From the NCBI GenBank assembly GCA_002842515.1, contig PHDC01000001.1, positions 1,922,001-1,986,000 on the forward strand: a stretch of DNA of 64,000 bases. The letters run 5' to 3'. The notes beneath the pieces are model-generated. The model searched no databases, was not told the origin of the DNA, and worked only from the letters and a program-made list of their open reading frames with translations. The stretch is from Bacteroidetes bacterium HGW-Bacteroidetes-5. GTDB lineage: Bacteria; Bacteroidota; Bacteroidia; Bacteroidales; UBA932. Each line of letters starts with the position of its first letter. Position 1 is the first letter of the stretch. Shown here piece after piece: positions 26,636 through 35,921 of this stretch. Position numbers and translations under genes: made by a program.

Positions 26636-28162
26636 ATGAAAATATTAAAATATATAGTAATAATTGTAAGCACCACACTCTTCTTAAGTTCGTGTGATGA
26701 CTTTCTGAATCAAAAGCCAAGTAAGAATACATCCCTGGTTCCAACAACTGCAGACCAGCTGGAGTACCTACTTAACAACTACGCTAACTTCTACCAAGAG
26801 GGTAACAGAACTTCAGTATATAGCACAGATGACTATGGATTACAAAAGGAGATGTACGATGCCAGAGCTGCGGCATACGGTGTGGTTGCTGCACAGTTCG
26901 GTACGTGGGATACAGAGTTTCTACCGTTTGATGGCAGAGAGAATTTTTGGTCCGGCGAGTATCGCAAGATATTTACTGCCAATATGGTTTTAAATACTCT
27001 GCCTAATGTAAGCGGAACCGAAGATCAAAAAAAGAGACTCACTTCGGAAGCGTACTTCATTAGAGCATATAGCTACTGGACATTGGCACAAACATATTGT
27101 CTTCCATATACCCCGGCCAATAAAGATGAACTCGGTCTGGTATTAAAGCAATCCACTAGTTTTGAAGAGCCTGTAAAGCGAGCTACTTTGGAAGAGACCT
27201 ATGCCCTTATTGAGGCAGACCTTACAGAGGCACTTAAAAATACCACCAAACTGGAGATGGTAAACAATAAATATAAGTCGTGGAGAGCAAGTAAAGCATC
27301 AGTGAATGCTTTTGCAGCCCGTTACTATCTCAATAGGAATGACTATACTAAAGCACTTACTCACGCAGATGTTGCCCTTACCGAGCACAATGTAATGATG
27401 GACTACAATGTAGATATGCGTTATAGTAGTATAATATCAAATGTAACAGTCGGTGGTGTTCCTACCAGAATCTGGTACCCTTATACTCACGATAATCAAA
27501 GTGATTTTACCGATATGCTGGAGTGGAAAGAGCACTACTATTTCAGGATGCTTTACCACGAAAGCTGGTGGTATATTCCAAGCACACAGCTGCTTGCTCT
27601 TTATGACCAGACATATGACCTAAGATATAAATATCATATGGTTAAAAATTATTCTTTTGACAGAGGTCTTACAAGTCCGGCTTATGAATATCCCGGCTAC
27701 ATATTCTTCTTCAAAGATAGAATACCTTCGGGTCCTACAGTAGCAGAGATGCTTCTCATAAAAGCGGAGTGTCTTGCGCGCCAGAATAAAGTTCCTGAGG
27801 CAATGAGCGCCGTAAATATGCTAAGAGCTAAAAGGATGGATAAAAATGCTCCATCTGCAGTTATTAACCTATCTGCAACCTCTAAGGATGATGCAATTGT
27901 TAAAATTCTTCAAGAGCGACGCAGAGAACTGCCATTCACCCAAAGGTGGAATGACATTCGCAGGCTAAACAGTAACGAAGATGCAGGTGACGATGTAGGG
28001 GCTTTAACACGCAGCTTCTATGGGTTTACCAGTGCAGCCATATCACCTTCATTGGGGTTGAATACCTACACTCTTCCAAAGAACTCCAGAAGATATGCCG
28101 CACCTATCCCTAACACAGAGATACAGAGCAGCAACGGGGTGATAGTTCAGAATAAATACTAA
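26636..28162 (+). CDS. SusD/RagB-family nutrient-binding lipoprotein
   Basis: Surface lipoprotein partner of the SusC at 23066. The 508-residue protein has a signal peptide with lipobox FLSSC near residue 20 followed by DDFLNQKPSKNTSL, a typical SusD start. Helical TPR-like segments (LTSEAYFIRAYSYWTLAQTY; VNAFAARYYLNRNDYTKALTHADVAL) and the C-terminal VAEMLLIKAECLARQNK and QERRRELPFTQRWNDIRRLN are family hallmarks. Length is normal. A strong terminator follows at 28171-28202. Confidence 0.95.
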   Translation: MKILKYIVIIVSTTLFLSSCDDFLNQKPSKNTSLVPTTADQLEYLLNNYANFYQEGNRTSVYSTDDYGLQKEMYDARAAAYGVVAAQFGTWDTEFLPFDGRENFWSGEYRKIFTANMVLNTLPNVSGTEDQKKRLTSEAYFIRAYSYWTLAQTYCLPYTPANKDELGLVLKQSTSFEEPVKRATLEETYALIEADLTEALKNTTKLEMVNNKYKSWRASKASVNAFAARYYLNRNDYTKALTHADVALTEHNVMMDYNVDMRYSSIISNVTVGGVPTRIWYPYTHDNQSDFTDMLEWKEHYYFRMLYHESWWYIPSTQLLALYDQTYDLRYKYHMVKNYSFDRGLTSPAYEYPGYIFFFKDRIPSGPTVAEMLLIKAECLARQNKVPEAMSAVNMLRAKRMDKNAPSAVINLSATSKDDAIVKILQERRRELPFTQRWNDIRRLNSNEDAGDDVGALTRSFYGFTSAAISPSLGLNTYTLPKNSRRYAAPIPNTEIQSSNGVIVQNKY

Positions 28163-28170
28163 GTAAATTT

Positions 28171-28202
28171 TAAAAGGGGCGTTTACTTCGCCCCTTTTTT
28201 TT
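28171..28202 (+). terminator. Intrinsic terminator after the second SusD gene
   Basis: GGGGCG (28176-28181), 7-nt loop, CGCCCC (28189-28194), flanked by AAAA and eight T. It lies only 13 bp before the next start codon, so the thioredoxin gene at 28216 must depend on read-through or on a promoter that I could not see. Confidence 0.85.
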
Positions 28203-28215
28203 AATTAAAGATTTT

Positions 28216-30834
28216 ATGAAACAGATATTTATTATTCTCTTTTTATTCATTAGTTCTCTCTCTTACGGCCAAATAAGCGGCCGGGCGGCAAAAGGGCCGG
28301 TAAACAGAGATACTCTTGCAAAGCTTGAGGCGCTTGTGGTTGCCAATCCGGCTAATGCAGAGGCACATACAAAGTACATTAAATATGTGGGAATTGACAG
28401 CGAAGAGCTGGTTAAACAGTATGAGAAGTGGTCAAAAAATTTCCCTAAGTGTGCAACAGTTCCGTTCGCACTTGGAGAGGCCTATGCAAATGTAGAGAGT
28501 CCAAAAGCGAAGCCCTGGCTGCTTAAAGCAGTAGAGATAGATCCTAAATACTCCAGGGCATACTACTACCTTTGGATTGACGGAGAGAGATGGGGAGATT
28601 TTAACGCCTCCAGAGAGTTTCTGCGACTTGCAATGGAGAGTGACCCCTCAAGCCCCGATTACGCCTTCTACTACAGAAGCAGCTTTAAAAACATAGATCC
28701 AAAGCAATATAAAAAGGGTATGTATGAGATGCCAAAGCTCTTCCCGGGACACGAAAGGGGAGCACAATCTCTCTACTGGCTGGGTCTTTTTGTCAAGGAT
28801 AACAGCGAGAAGTTGTCTATATACAGTTATTTAAAAGAGAATTTTCCTCCTGCAAAATCAAACTGGAGCTCCAGCGGGATGTACGACTACTTCTATCTGC
28901 TACTGGAACTGGACCCTCCAAAAGCACTTACGCTTGCAAATGAGCTGGAGGCAGTTGCTGCAAGAGAGAGTGATAAGAAAGGTTGGGGTGTGAGGGCAAA
29001 ACTGGCACAAGACCTTATTAAGATCAATGCGCTTGTGGCTGAGAAGAGATTTGCAGATGCTAAGCTTGTAGCCGATGCGATTATCCAGGAGAGAAGATCG
29101 GCTGCTGCGGTGATGATAACACTTTTAAAGGCAGAACTTGCAGATAAATCGGGTGAAACCCCCGTTGCATATAAAAGCCTAGTTACATACTATGCACAAA
29201 ACCCCGAAGAGAGTATTATGAAGGCTCTGATGGAGTACGGCAAAAAAATGGACAAAGGAAAAAAAGAGATAATTTCAGATATCTGGCAGATAAGAGACGC
29301 CGCTGCTGTTGCTGCCACTCCATTCTCGCTGGAGCAGTATTTTAAGCCGGGTAGAGCCTCCTTGGGAGATTTCAAAGGGAAGGTTATTTTGCTCACATAC
29401 TGGTTCCCGGGATGTGGCCCTTGCAGGGGAGAATTTCCATATTTTGAGAATGTTATCAAGAAATTTAGCAAAGATGAGGTCGTTTACATCGGGATTAATA
29501 TTGTAGCGGAGCAGGACGATTATGTAATTCCGTTTATGAAATCCAGCGGTTACAGCTTTATTCCGCTCAAAGATGAGGAGGATAAAAGAGGAAACCTGGT
29601 TGCTCCCGGAGCCCCGACAAACTATCTCATAGATGGTAACGGAAGAATAATCTTCAAAAACTTCAGAACCGACGGCAATAACGAAAGGGTTCTGGAGCTG
29701 ATGATTAGTGAGACAATAGAGAGAGGAGAACAAAAGGAGAACAATTTTGAGGTTAAATTTAAAGTCTCCGGCGTAAATCCCAAAGGGGTTTTTATAACAT
29801 TCTTTGGAGACAAAGATGTTGCAACCAGCGAAAAGATTGAGGCCAACAACGGAGAGTTTGTTTTTAAAGGTTATACGCCTTCACCAATGGTGGCAAGGCT
29901 TAGTCTGTCGGGAGAGGACAGGTTTCTTAAGCGTGTGGGTAATGGTTATATTCCGTACAAAAGTTCAAGTCTTTGGTTGATAGTCTATCCGGGAGCCTCT
30001 TTTACAGTAAACGGATCACTTGAGGGAAAAGATTTTCTCGATATCTACCCGCTTGATGGGGGTGAAAACGACATCTTCGCATCTCTCAACAACAAAATGA
30101 TGCCGGCGACAAACAATATTGGCAACCTTACTCTTAAAATAAGGCTGGATAACACTTTGACAGCAGATCAAAAAACAGAGATTGAGAGTAAGATTAAAGC
30201 CATAGAGGGTGAGATTGCCTCTCTTAAAAGGGAGTTTCTGGATAAGAGCGCAAATTCACTTGCAGCGCTTTGGCTTATGGAAGATATGCTCATCAGGAGC
30301 GAGATTGCCCCGCAGGATCTTATCCCGTATATGCAAAAAGTCAATGTGAAAAAATATGGAGAGCACTACTTCTACAAAGCTGTAAAAGACCGGATTGACG
30401 GGTCATTTGCATCTGCGGTAGGGAAGCAGTGCCCGGGAATTATAACAAAGAACACCCTTGACGGCTCTGAGTTTAATATAGAGAGCCTTAGAGGCAAGTA
30501 TCTTATTATCGACTTCTGGGGAACCTGGTGCGGCCCTTGTGTTGCAGGTATTCCTCATATGAAGGCATTCAGGGAGAAGCACAAAGACAAAATAGAGCTC
30601 CTGGGAATATCAAACGACAGGAGTTTTGATGTTTGGAAGACATTCATTACAAGAAATGAGATGAACTACCCGAACATTCTGTGCGGTAAAGGTGAAGAGG
30701 ATTTTGTCTCTAAATTCAATGTTCAGGGATTTCCGACCAAAATTCTGATTGACCCTCAGGGTAAGATACTCTTCAGAGATTCCGGGGAGAAAGAGGATTT
30801 CTACACAAAGATTGAGGAGTTTATTTCAAAATAA
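28216..30834 (+). CDS. Exported protein with TPR-like region and two thioredoxin-like domains
   Basis: An 872-residue exported protein. After a signal peptide (1-19) comes a TPR-like helical region (about 30-350; EPYANVESPKAKPWLLKAVE-type helices, e.g. KYSRAYYYLWIDGERWGDF), then a first TlpA/Redoxin domain with Cys400-Gly-Pro-Cys403 (YWFPGCGPCRGEF), a DUF4369-like beta region (about 510-610), and a second TlpA domain with Cys772-Gly-Pro-Cys775 (DFWGTWCGPCVAGIP) to the C terminus. Two complete CxxC centres in one chain suggest either two substrates or an electron relay. Its place behind SusD mirrors the TlpA gene of the first SusCD operon. Confidence 0.88.
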   Translation: MKQIFIILFLFISSLSYGQISGRAAKGPVNRDTLAKLEALVVANPANAEAHTKYIKYVGIDSEELVKQYEKWSKNFPKCATVPFALGEAYANVESPKAKPWLLKAVEIDPKYSRAYYYLWIDGERWGDFNASREFLRLAMESDPSSPDYAFYYRSSFKNIDPKQYKKGMYEMPKLFPGHERGAQSLYWLGLFVKDNSEKLSIYSYLKENFPPAKSNWSSSGMYDYFYLLLELDPPKALTLANELEAVAARESDKKGWGVRAKLAQDLIKINALVAEKRFADAKLVADAIIQERRSAAAVMITLLKAELADKSGETPVAYKSLVTYYAQNPEESIMKALMEYGKKMDKGKKEIISDIWQIRDAAAVAATPFSLEQYFKPGRASLGDFKGKVILLTYWFPGCGPCRGEFPYFENVIKKFSKDEVVYIGINIVAEQDDYVIPFMKSSGYSFIPLKDEEDKRGNLVAPGAPTNYLIDGNGRIIFKNFRTDGNNERVLELMISETIERGEQKENNFEVKFKVSGVNPKGVFITFFGDKDVATSEKIEANNGEFVFKGYTPSPMVARLSLSGEDRFLKRVGNGYIPYKSSSLWLIVYPGASFTVNGSLEGKDFLDIYPLDGGENDIFASLNNKMMPATNNIGNLTLKIRLDNTLTADQKTEIESKIKAIEGEIASLKREFLDKSANSLAALWLMEDMLIRSEIAPQDLIPYMQKVNVKKYGEHYFYKAVKDRIDGSFASAVGKQCPGIITKNTLDGSEFNIESLRGKYLIIDFWGTWCGPCVAGIPHMKAFREKHKDKIELLGISNDRSFDVWKTFITRNEMNYPNILCGKGEEDFVSKFNVQGFPTKILIDPQGKILFRDSGEKEDFYTKIEEFISK

Positions 30835-30852
30835 CGAAAAGAGCCCCTAAGG

Positions 30853-33567
30853 TCACCTCACAATCAATATAGGTGGCGGAAGTGCCATCTTAGCATCAAA
30901 GGCCGGTTCGCCGGCTTTTGTTGCTATATTAAGCTCCATAACATCTCTTGAGCGAAAATCGTCAAAGGAGTAGGGGAGCCCGGCAAGCTGTTTGATTCTT
31001 TTGACAATGAGTTCCCTGCCGGGTGCATTTATGTATTTGATATTGTTGATCATAAGAGATCTCTGCTCCGGCCTAAAGACACCCTGTCCGTAGTAGTATG
31101 CACCCTCCCAGGCACCTACATAGGAGTAACCCGTAACCCCCACAAAGTGTTTCCATATAATCTCGGAGAGGTTGTTTGTCAGGTCTACATTTTTGAAGTG
31201 GTTAAAAGATTGCCATAGGCGGAGTGTGCTCTTTTCGGATTCAGTTATGTACCCCACATTGTTCACATACTCATCTGCAAGTTTCCCGAAACCGTGCCCT
31301 GCGGCCTCGTGCTGCACAAGACCGCGAAAATCGTACGGGTAGTTCAATTCAGATACCGGAGCAATCGCAATTGCAGCACCATCGGAGTAGAGACGGCAGG
31401 TTCCTCCGTAACGACTGCTGTTGGCGATTACAGTTATAAGGGTATTACTAAGGCTCCCCACAGGTGCTTTTTGAGCATATGTAAAACAGGTTGTATTGTT
31501 TACAGTCATAGAGGTAACCGGGTAGGTTCCGGTGTATTTTGTCTGGAATTTGGTATCTACGGTGGTAGTTAGGTCGCTAATTCCGCTCTGTGCAGATACC
31601 CCATACACAACATAGACAGTAAAGTGGTTACGGTATGTCTTATAGGGCTCAATGGCAAAGAAGTGCTCTACTGCGGCATTAATTGTGTTTATATATTTGC
31701 CGCTCTCAATATCTGCCCTGTTAAAACCATCCCCCAGAAAGACCAGGTTTACACCGCTGCCCATAGTGGCAATCTGCAAAAGAGCGTAATCTCCGTCATT
31801 TATTGTATATCCCGGATCGGGTGGATCTTCGGGATCTTCACCAGGATCTTCCGGCTCCTCCTCACCCCCAAGAGATGGATCTGTCCCCTCTTCATAGATC
31901 TTGTCAAAGAAGGTGTATCCCCACCCCTGGGTTGTTTTGTAGGCATTAAGAGATCCTACGGGTACTACAAGGTGTGCTGCGGCATCAATTCCGGAGAAGA
32001 CTCCGTTAAGGGCAAACGGGGTCACAACTCTTGTGATAACCATTGCCAGCTGTGAACACCCTGCGAAAGCAGAGTTTCCGATGGTGCTCAAAGAGGCAGG
32101 AAACTCCACCGCCGTAAGCGACGTGCAGTTAAGAAAAGCCTCTGCTCCTATGGATACAAGGGTTGATGGGAATTTAACCTCTTTAATTTTTTTGCCTGGT
32201 GCAGATGTGCTCTTGAATGCATTGTCCGGAATTCTATTGCTCTCAATGGTGGCTTGCTCTAAATTGAGATACTCCAGGTTTGACAGATTATCTCTTAAAA
32301 ATGCAAAATCTGCGGCATATATCCCTCCCTCAACCTTCAGCCGGATAACAGCGCCCCTATCTGCAGCGGGTATAATATCTGCAAGTGCTTTACCATTGGG
32401 GTTATAAACATAATACCCCTCAAACCCCGATTGCCGGATACGGAGAGTATCCCTAAAAACATTATCTGCAGAGGTAAATATGACGCTGCCCTCTCTTATA
32501 ATGTTTGTGGAGTTTGCCGCCACAGCAAATGAGTGGCTGTTATTGACCAGCCCCTTTGTCTTTATTTCGGATATCCAGTTTACCCCGGCAGAGAGTGTGA
32601 CATTGTACTGGATGTTGGACTGAAGTGTATAGTTGATTGTTCCCCCTCCCTTTTGGACCACAAAGCTCTTTAGAGGTGAGAAGATGATGGCATCTCTCTG
32701 TGCCTGAACAATTGTTAGGGTGTCGCTGAGTGTAGAGTTGTTATCTTTAAAAATTATCTTCACACTTCTGCTGTCGTAGGTTTCGTTTGCAGATATTGCG
32801 AATTGGTGATTATAGGTGGTTAGGGCTTTGGTATTGACCTTAGTTACCCAACTTACTGCCGGAGGTAAAAGTACGGTGTAACTTATGTTTGAGCGCAACT
32901 CCACAGAAACTGTAGATGCAGAGCTTGGCACATTGAAGATCTTCTGAGTGAGGATAAGTGCGTCTTTCTGAGCCTGATTTATGGTAAGGGTATCACTCAG
33001 GGAGGAGTTTTTATCTTTAAAAATAATCCTGGTACTCCTGCCGTCGTAACCATCATTTGCAGCTACAGCAAACTCGTGTTGTGATGTGACCAGAGCTTTT
33101 GATTTAACTTTGGTCACCCAGGGGGCATCTGCAGGGATAGTGATATCGTAACTTATATTGCTCTTAAGCTCTGCCGCCACACTCCCCGCTGTACTTGGCA
33201 GATTAAAGATTTTTTGAGTTAATATGAGAGCATCTTTTTGTGCCTGATTGATTGAAACTGTAGATGAGAGAGTCGCTGCAGTTACTATTAGCTCGGTACT
33301 CCTGCCGGAGTATGTTGTGTTTGCTACTGCTGTCACCCTCACCGTGCCGTTTCCGCTCCCGGAGGCTGGAATTCCAATGCACCAGCCGTCACCGCCCATC
33401 ACCCTCCAGGTTGTGTTGGAGGTTATGTTGATGATAAAATCTCCCTCTCTATCCGTGAAGTTGATTGAGTTAACCGAGACCGAAAGAGTAGGTTCGGGTT
33501 TGCAGCCTGTAATAAGAGCAATTACAGACAAAAGGAGCCATAAGGTATGTTTTACCCGCCAAATCAT
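30853..33567 (-). CDS. BACON-repeat lipoprotein with BspA-like LRR and M64 metallopeptidase domain
   Basis: Secreted 904-residue lipoprotein (lipobox ALITGC). Four BACON-type beta domains of about 85 residues fill residues 25-375; each ends near SINQAQKDALILTQ-like joints and repeats patterns such as ISYDITIPADAPWV. A short BspA-type leucine-rich segment follows (about 380-530; FPSTLVSIGAEAFLNCTSLT), then a proline/acid linker, then a peptidase M64 (IgA peptidase-like) domain with the zinc motif HEAAGHGFGKLADEY starting at His753 (ligands His753, His758, probably Asp764). BACON and LRR parts likely bind glycan or mucin while the M64 domain cuts protein. Last gene of a minus-strand operon after GH16, 29 bp apart. 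Confidence 0.9.
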   Translation of the reverse strand: MIWRVKHTLWLLLSVIALITGCKPEPTLSVSVNSINFTDREGDFIINITSNTTWRVMGGDGWCIGIPASGSGNGTVRVTAVANTTYSGRSTELIVTAATLSSTVSINQAQKDALILTQKIFNLPSTAGSVAAELKSNISYDITIPADAPWVTKVKSKALVTSQHEFAVAANDGYDGRSTRIIFKDKNSSLSDTLTINQAQKDALILTQKIFNVPSSASTVSVELRSNISYTVLLPPAVSWVTKVNTKALTTYNHQFAISANETYDSRSVKIIFKDNNSTLSDTLTIVQAQRDAIIFSPLKSFVVQKGGGTINYTLQSNIQYNVTLSAGVNWISEIKTKGLVNNSHSFAVAANSTNIIREGSVIFTSADNVFRDTLRIRQSGFEGYYVYNPNGKALADIIPAADRGAVIRLKVEGGIYAADFAFLRDNLSNLEYLNLEQATIESNRIPDNAFKSTSAPGKKIKEVKFPSTLVSIGAEAFLNCTSLTAVEFPASLSTIGNSAFAGCSQLAMVITRVVTPFALNGVFSGIDAAAHLVVPVGSLNAYKTTQGWGYTFFDKIYEEGTDPSLGGEEEPEDPGEDPEDPPDPGYTINDGDYALLQIATMGSGVNLVFLGDGFNRADIESGKYINTINAAVEHFFAIEPYKTYRNHFTVYVVYGVSAQSGISDLTTTVDTKFQTKYTGTYPVTSMTVNNTTCFTYAQKAPVGSLSNTLITVIANSSRYGGTCRLYSDGAAIAIAPVSELNYPYDFRGLVQHEAAGHGFGKLADEYVNNVGYITESEKSTLRLWQSFNHFKNVDLTNNLSEIIWKHFVGVTGYSYVGAWEGAYYYGQGVFRPEQRSLMINNIKYINAPGRELIVKRIKQLAGLPYSFDDFRSRDVMELNIATKAGEPAFDAKMALPPPILIVR

Positions 33568-33596
33568 TTCTAATTCTTGTGTAAATTGTGAGATTA

Positions 33597-34436
33597 CTAC
33601 TTTCTTTTATAAACTCTTACATAATCTACATCGTGAAATTGAGGGAAAACTGTGATGGAGTCGGGATTTCCAGGCCAGGAGCCTCCAATTGCAGTATTAA
33701 TTATAATAAAGTGTTCGTTGTGGGGAACACCCTCCTTTGCAGTATGAATCAACACACCGTCAAGATACCATCGGATAGCATCTGCCTCCCATTCAAGTAC
33801 ATATAGATGGAAATCATCGCCGTAGTTAACTTGCCCGTTATGTGTTCCGGATGAAACTTTTCGTTCTCCTTTAAAGGATTGGTAGTGAAATGTTGCGTAG
33901 ATGACATTAGGTTCATGCCCCAAAAACTCCATAATATCAATTTCTGTATACCAAGGCCTCAGTTCGGGAATATATCTCTCCTGACCCTTATCTACTGCAT
34001 CTTTCATTAACACCTCCATAGCCCAGTCACGATTTTGCGGGTATAGCCAGTATGCAGGCCATAACCCCTTGCCTGTTGGAAGCTTGCCGCGAATTTCAAC
34101 CCTTCCGTATGTAAATGCTAACTTATCTTTAGTGTCCAGCCTGCCGCTTGTATAGTGTTTGTTGCCAAACTCCCTAATTTGGCTTCGAATTCTTAGTGAG
34201 CTGTTTTCCAGATATACTTCATCCGGCACATAATACTGAAGTTCATCGTGCTTGCTTGTCTCACGTGTCAAAATGTTCCATTTGGATTTATCCAGAGTTT
34301 TACCGTTAAATTCATCTTTCCAGATAAGCTTCCATTCCGAATTCCCGGGATCTCTTTGTGGTTGATCCTGTGCTGTTAACTCAAAGCTTAAACTTTGTAA
34401 AGCGATTATAAGTAACAAAAAATTTATTTTTTTCAT
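33597..34436 (-). CDS. Glycoside hydrolase family 16 (laminarinase-like)
   Basis: Exported endo-beta-glucanase-type enzyme, 279 residues, with signal peptide ending near FELTAQ. Early strands carry LIWKDEFNGKTLDKSKWNI. The GH16 catalytic signature is EIDIMEF with nucleophile Glu165, Asp167 and acid/base Glu170; GLWPAYWLYPQNRDW precedes it, and IRWYLDGVLIH and GGSWPGNPDS are typical C-terminal elements. A segment of about 30 residues lies between the WPAYWLYP strand and the catalytic motif, longer than in minimal laminarinases. Substrate is probably a beta-1,3- or mixed-linked glucan or a galactan; not decided by sequence. It is 9 bp behind the nuclease gene. Confidence 0.93.
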   Translation of the reverse strand: MKKINFLLLIIALQSLSFELTAQDQPQRDPGNSEWKLIWKDEFNGKTLDKSKWNILTRETSKHDELQYYVPDEVYLENSSLRIRSQIREFGNKHYTSGRLDTKDKLAFTYGRVEIRGKLPTGKGLWPAYWLYPQNRDWAMEVLMKDAVDKGQERYIPELRPWYTEIDIMEFLGHEPNVIYATFHYQSFKGERKVSSGTHNGQVNYGDDFHLYVLEWEADAIRWYLDGVLIHTAKEGVPHNEHFIIINTAIGGSWPGNPDSITVFPQFHDVDYVRVYKRK

Positions 34437-34445
34437 CGACTGGAA

Positions 34446-34988
34446 TTATTTAAACTCAATTTTAGTCTCAACGGTTTTGCCCCAGAGCCCTCTGTTTTTG
34501 ATTCGTGCCTCCTGCTGCTTTTTTAAGAAGAGTTCGGAGTATTTCACATTGGGTGGAAAGGTCATAACCATTGCATAGCCGCTCTCTACAAGATATTCGT
34601 TAATGAAAGTTCCATCCTCCAGATAGGCATAGGCCAGAATTCTCATATACTGGTCGTATTTGTTTACATCGTACTCCAGTCTCACCCTTTTATTAAGTAT
34701 AAGATTGGTCATAAAATCCTTTGCCTCCTTCCCGTAGTAGCCAATCTCTTTTCGACCGGTCTTTCTGGACTCCGGAGTATCTACACCTATAAGCCTGACA
34801 CGGGCCCCCTTCTTAGAGCCGTCATCTATCACAAATGTATCCCCGTCTACAACTTTGGTTACTAAATAGTATTCGTGACTGATTTTCTCTGCCTCTTTAC
34901 CCCCCTTCACAGGGAAACAGGAGGTAACCGGCATCAATAGAAGTGCCGTAACAGATAGTGTGAAAAGCTTTCTTAATATTCTGTTCAT
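34446..34988 (-). CDS. Thermonuclease (SNase)-family lipoprotein
   Basis: Secreted nuclease of the staphylococcal nuclease fold, 180 residues, with lipoprotein signal peptide (VTALLLMPVTSC). OB-fold and catalytic segments are visible: VTKVVDGDTFVIDDG, RVRLIGVDTPES (catalytic Arg and calcium-binding Asp), and YDQYMRILAYAYLEDG (second catalytic Arg); the C terminus NRGLWG is typical. It would degrade extracellular DNA or RNA. First gene of the SNase-GH16-M64 operon. A TATCTTTA sequence (minus strand, 35034-35027), one base from TAnnTTTG, may be its -7 element. Confidence 0.93.
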   Translation of the reverse strand: MNRILRKLFTLSVTALLLMPVTSCFPVKGGKEAEKISHEYYLVTKVVDGDTFVIDDGSKKGARVRLIGVDTPESRKTGRKEIGYYGKEAKDFMTNLILNKRVRLEYDVNKYDQYMRILAYAYLEDGTFINEYLVESGYAMVMTFPPNVKYSELFLKKQQEARIKNRGLWGKTVETKIEFK

Positions 34989-35044
34989 AATATAGAAGAT
35001 TCAGTCCTATTGTATGGGTTGCTATGTAAAGATAAGAAGTTCTT

Positions 35045-35911
35045 TCAAAACCTCCACGCAACTACTCTGGAGATTTTATTCCCCCTGGCAATGGGTATTG
35101 TCCTAACATCTTTGGCCTCTACTCTTTTCAATGAGGAGTAGATACCTGCGAGACTCTCCTTTTTTGAGATTAGAGAGGTGAACCAGTGGCACTGCACGGC
35201 AAAATCTGCGCTTTGAGCAACCATCCCCTTAACGAAATGCTCCTCACCTCCCGGGCACCATAACTCGTTGCTGCTACCCCCAAAGTTGAGCACTGCAGGT
35301 TTTGCTGCCGATTTATTTAGATTACTCAGCTTCTTCTGTGCCATTTGAGCAGCCTGTTCTGCAGATGAGTGAAAAGGTGGGTTACATATTGTTGCCTCAA
35401 TTCTCTCTCCCCTTTTGAGTATTCCGTTAAAGTAACTCTCACTATCTATCTGTAGACGGATATCTATTTTCCCTGCAAGAACAGCGTTATTTTTGACAAT
35501 CTCTTTTGCAGACACTACTGCCACAGGATCTATATCTGTTCCGACAAAAGACCATCCCCAATTTACACACCCTATTATCGGGTATATACAGTTTGCACCC
35601 ACACCGATGTCCAGAATTTTTACACCCGGCCCGGCGGGCACACTCCCATTATTCTCCTGAGAGAGTAAATCTGCAACAGTGGCTATATAATCTGCCCGGG
35701 ATGGGATAGGGGGGCAAAGATAGTTTGAGGGGATCTCCCAGTAATCAATTCCATAGTGGTGTTTAAGCAGCGCTTTGTTAAGGGTGCGTACGGCAATAGG
35801 GTCAAAGAAATCTATAGTGCGATTGCTATATTCATTGGTAATTACATACCTGCTCAACTCAGGAAAACTGGATATGAGCTCCTCAAAATTGTAATTGTCT
35901 CTCTTATGCAC
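35045..35911 (-). CDS. rlmF: 23S rRNA (adenine-1618-N6)-methyltransferase
   Basis: SAM-dependent methyltransferase that modifies A1618 of 23S rRNA. Conserved parts: NYNFEELISSFPEL, TIDFFDPIAVRTLNKALLKHHYG, the SAM-binding KILDIGVGANCIYPIIG, and the N6-adenine catalytic motif NPPFHSS. The open frame extends to an ATG at 36037, but that stretch lies inside the upstream kinase gene in another frame. I prefer the GTG at 35911 (289 residues), 10 bp after the kinase stop; a TTG at 35917 is an alternative. The start therefore follows the kinase closely and may be coupled to it. Confidence 0.9.
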   Translation of the reverse strand: MHKRDNYNFEELISSFPELSRYVITNEYSNRTIDFFDPIAVRTLNKALLKHHYGIDYWEIPSNYLCPPIPSRADYIATVADLLSQENNGSVPAGPGVKILDIGVGANCIYPIIGCVNWGWSFVGTDIDPVAVVSAKEIVKNNAVLAGKIDIRLQIDSESYFNGILKRGERIEATICNPPFHSSAEQAAQMAQKKLSNLNKSAAKPAVLNFGGSSNELWCPGGEEHFVKGMVAQSADFAVQCHWFTSLISKKESLAGIYSSLKRVEAKDVRTIPIARGNKISRVVAWRF

Positions 35912-35921
35912 TGTCAAATAA

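Noticed and set aside
30853-33567. BACON internal repeats as a recombination cassette
   Set aside because: The repeats are about 85-residue domain duplications with diverged DNA, as is normal for this domain family.
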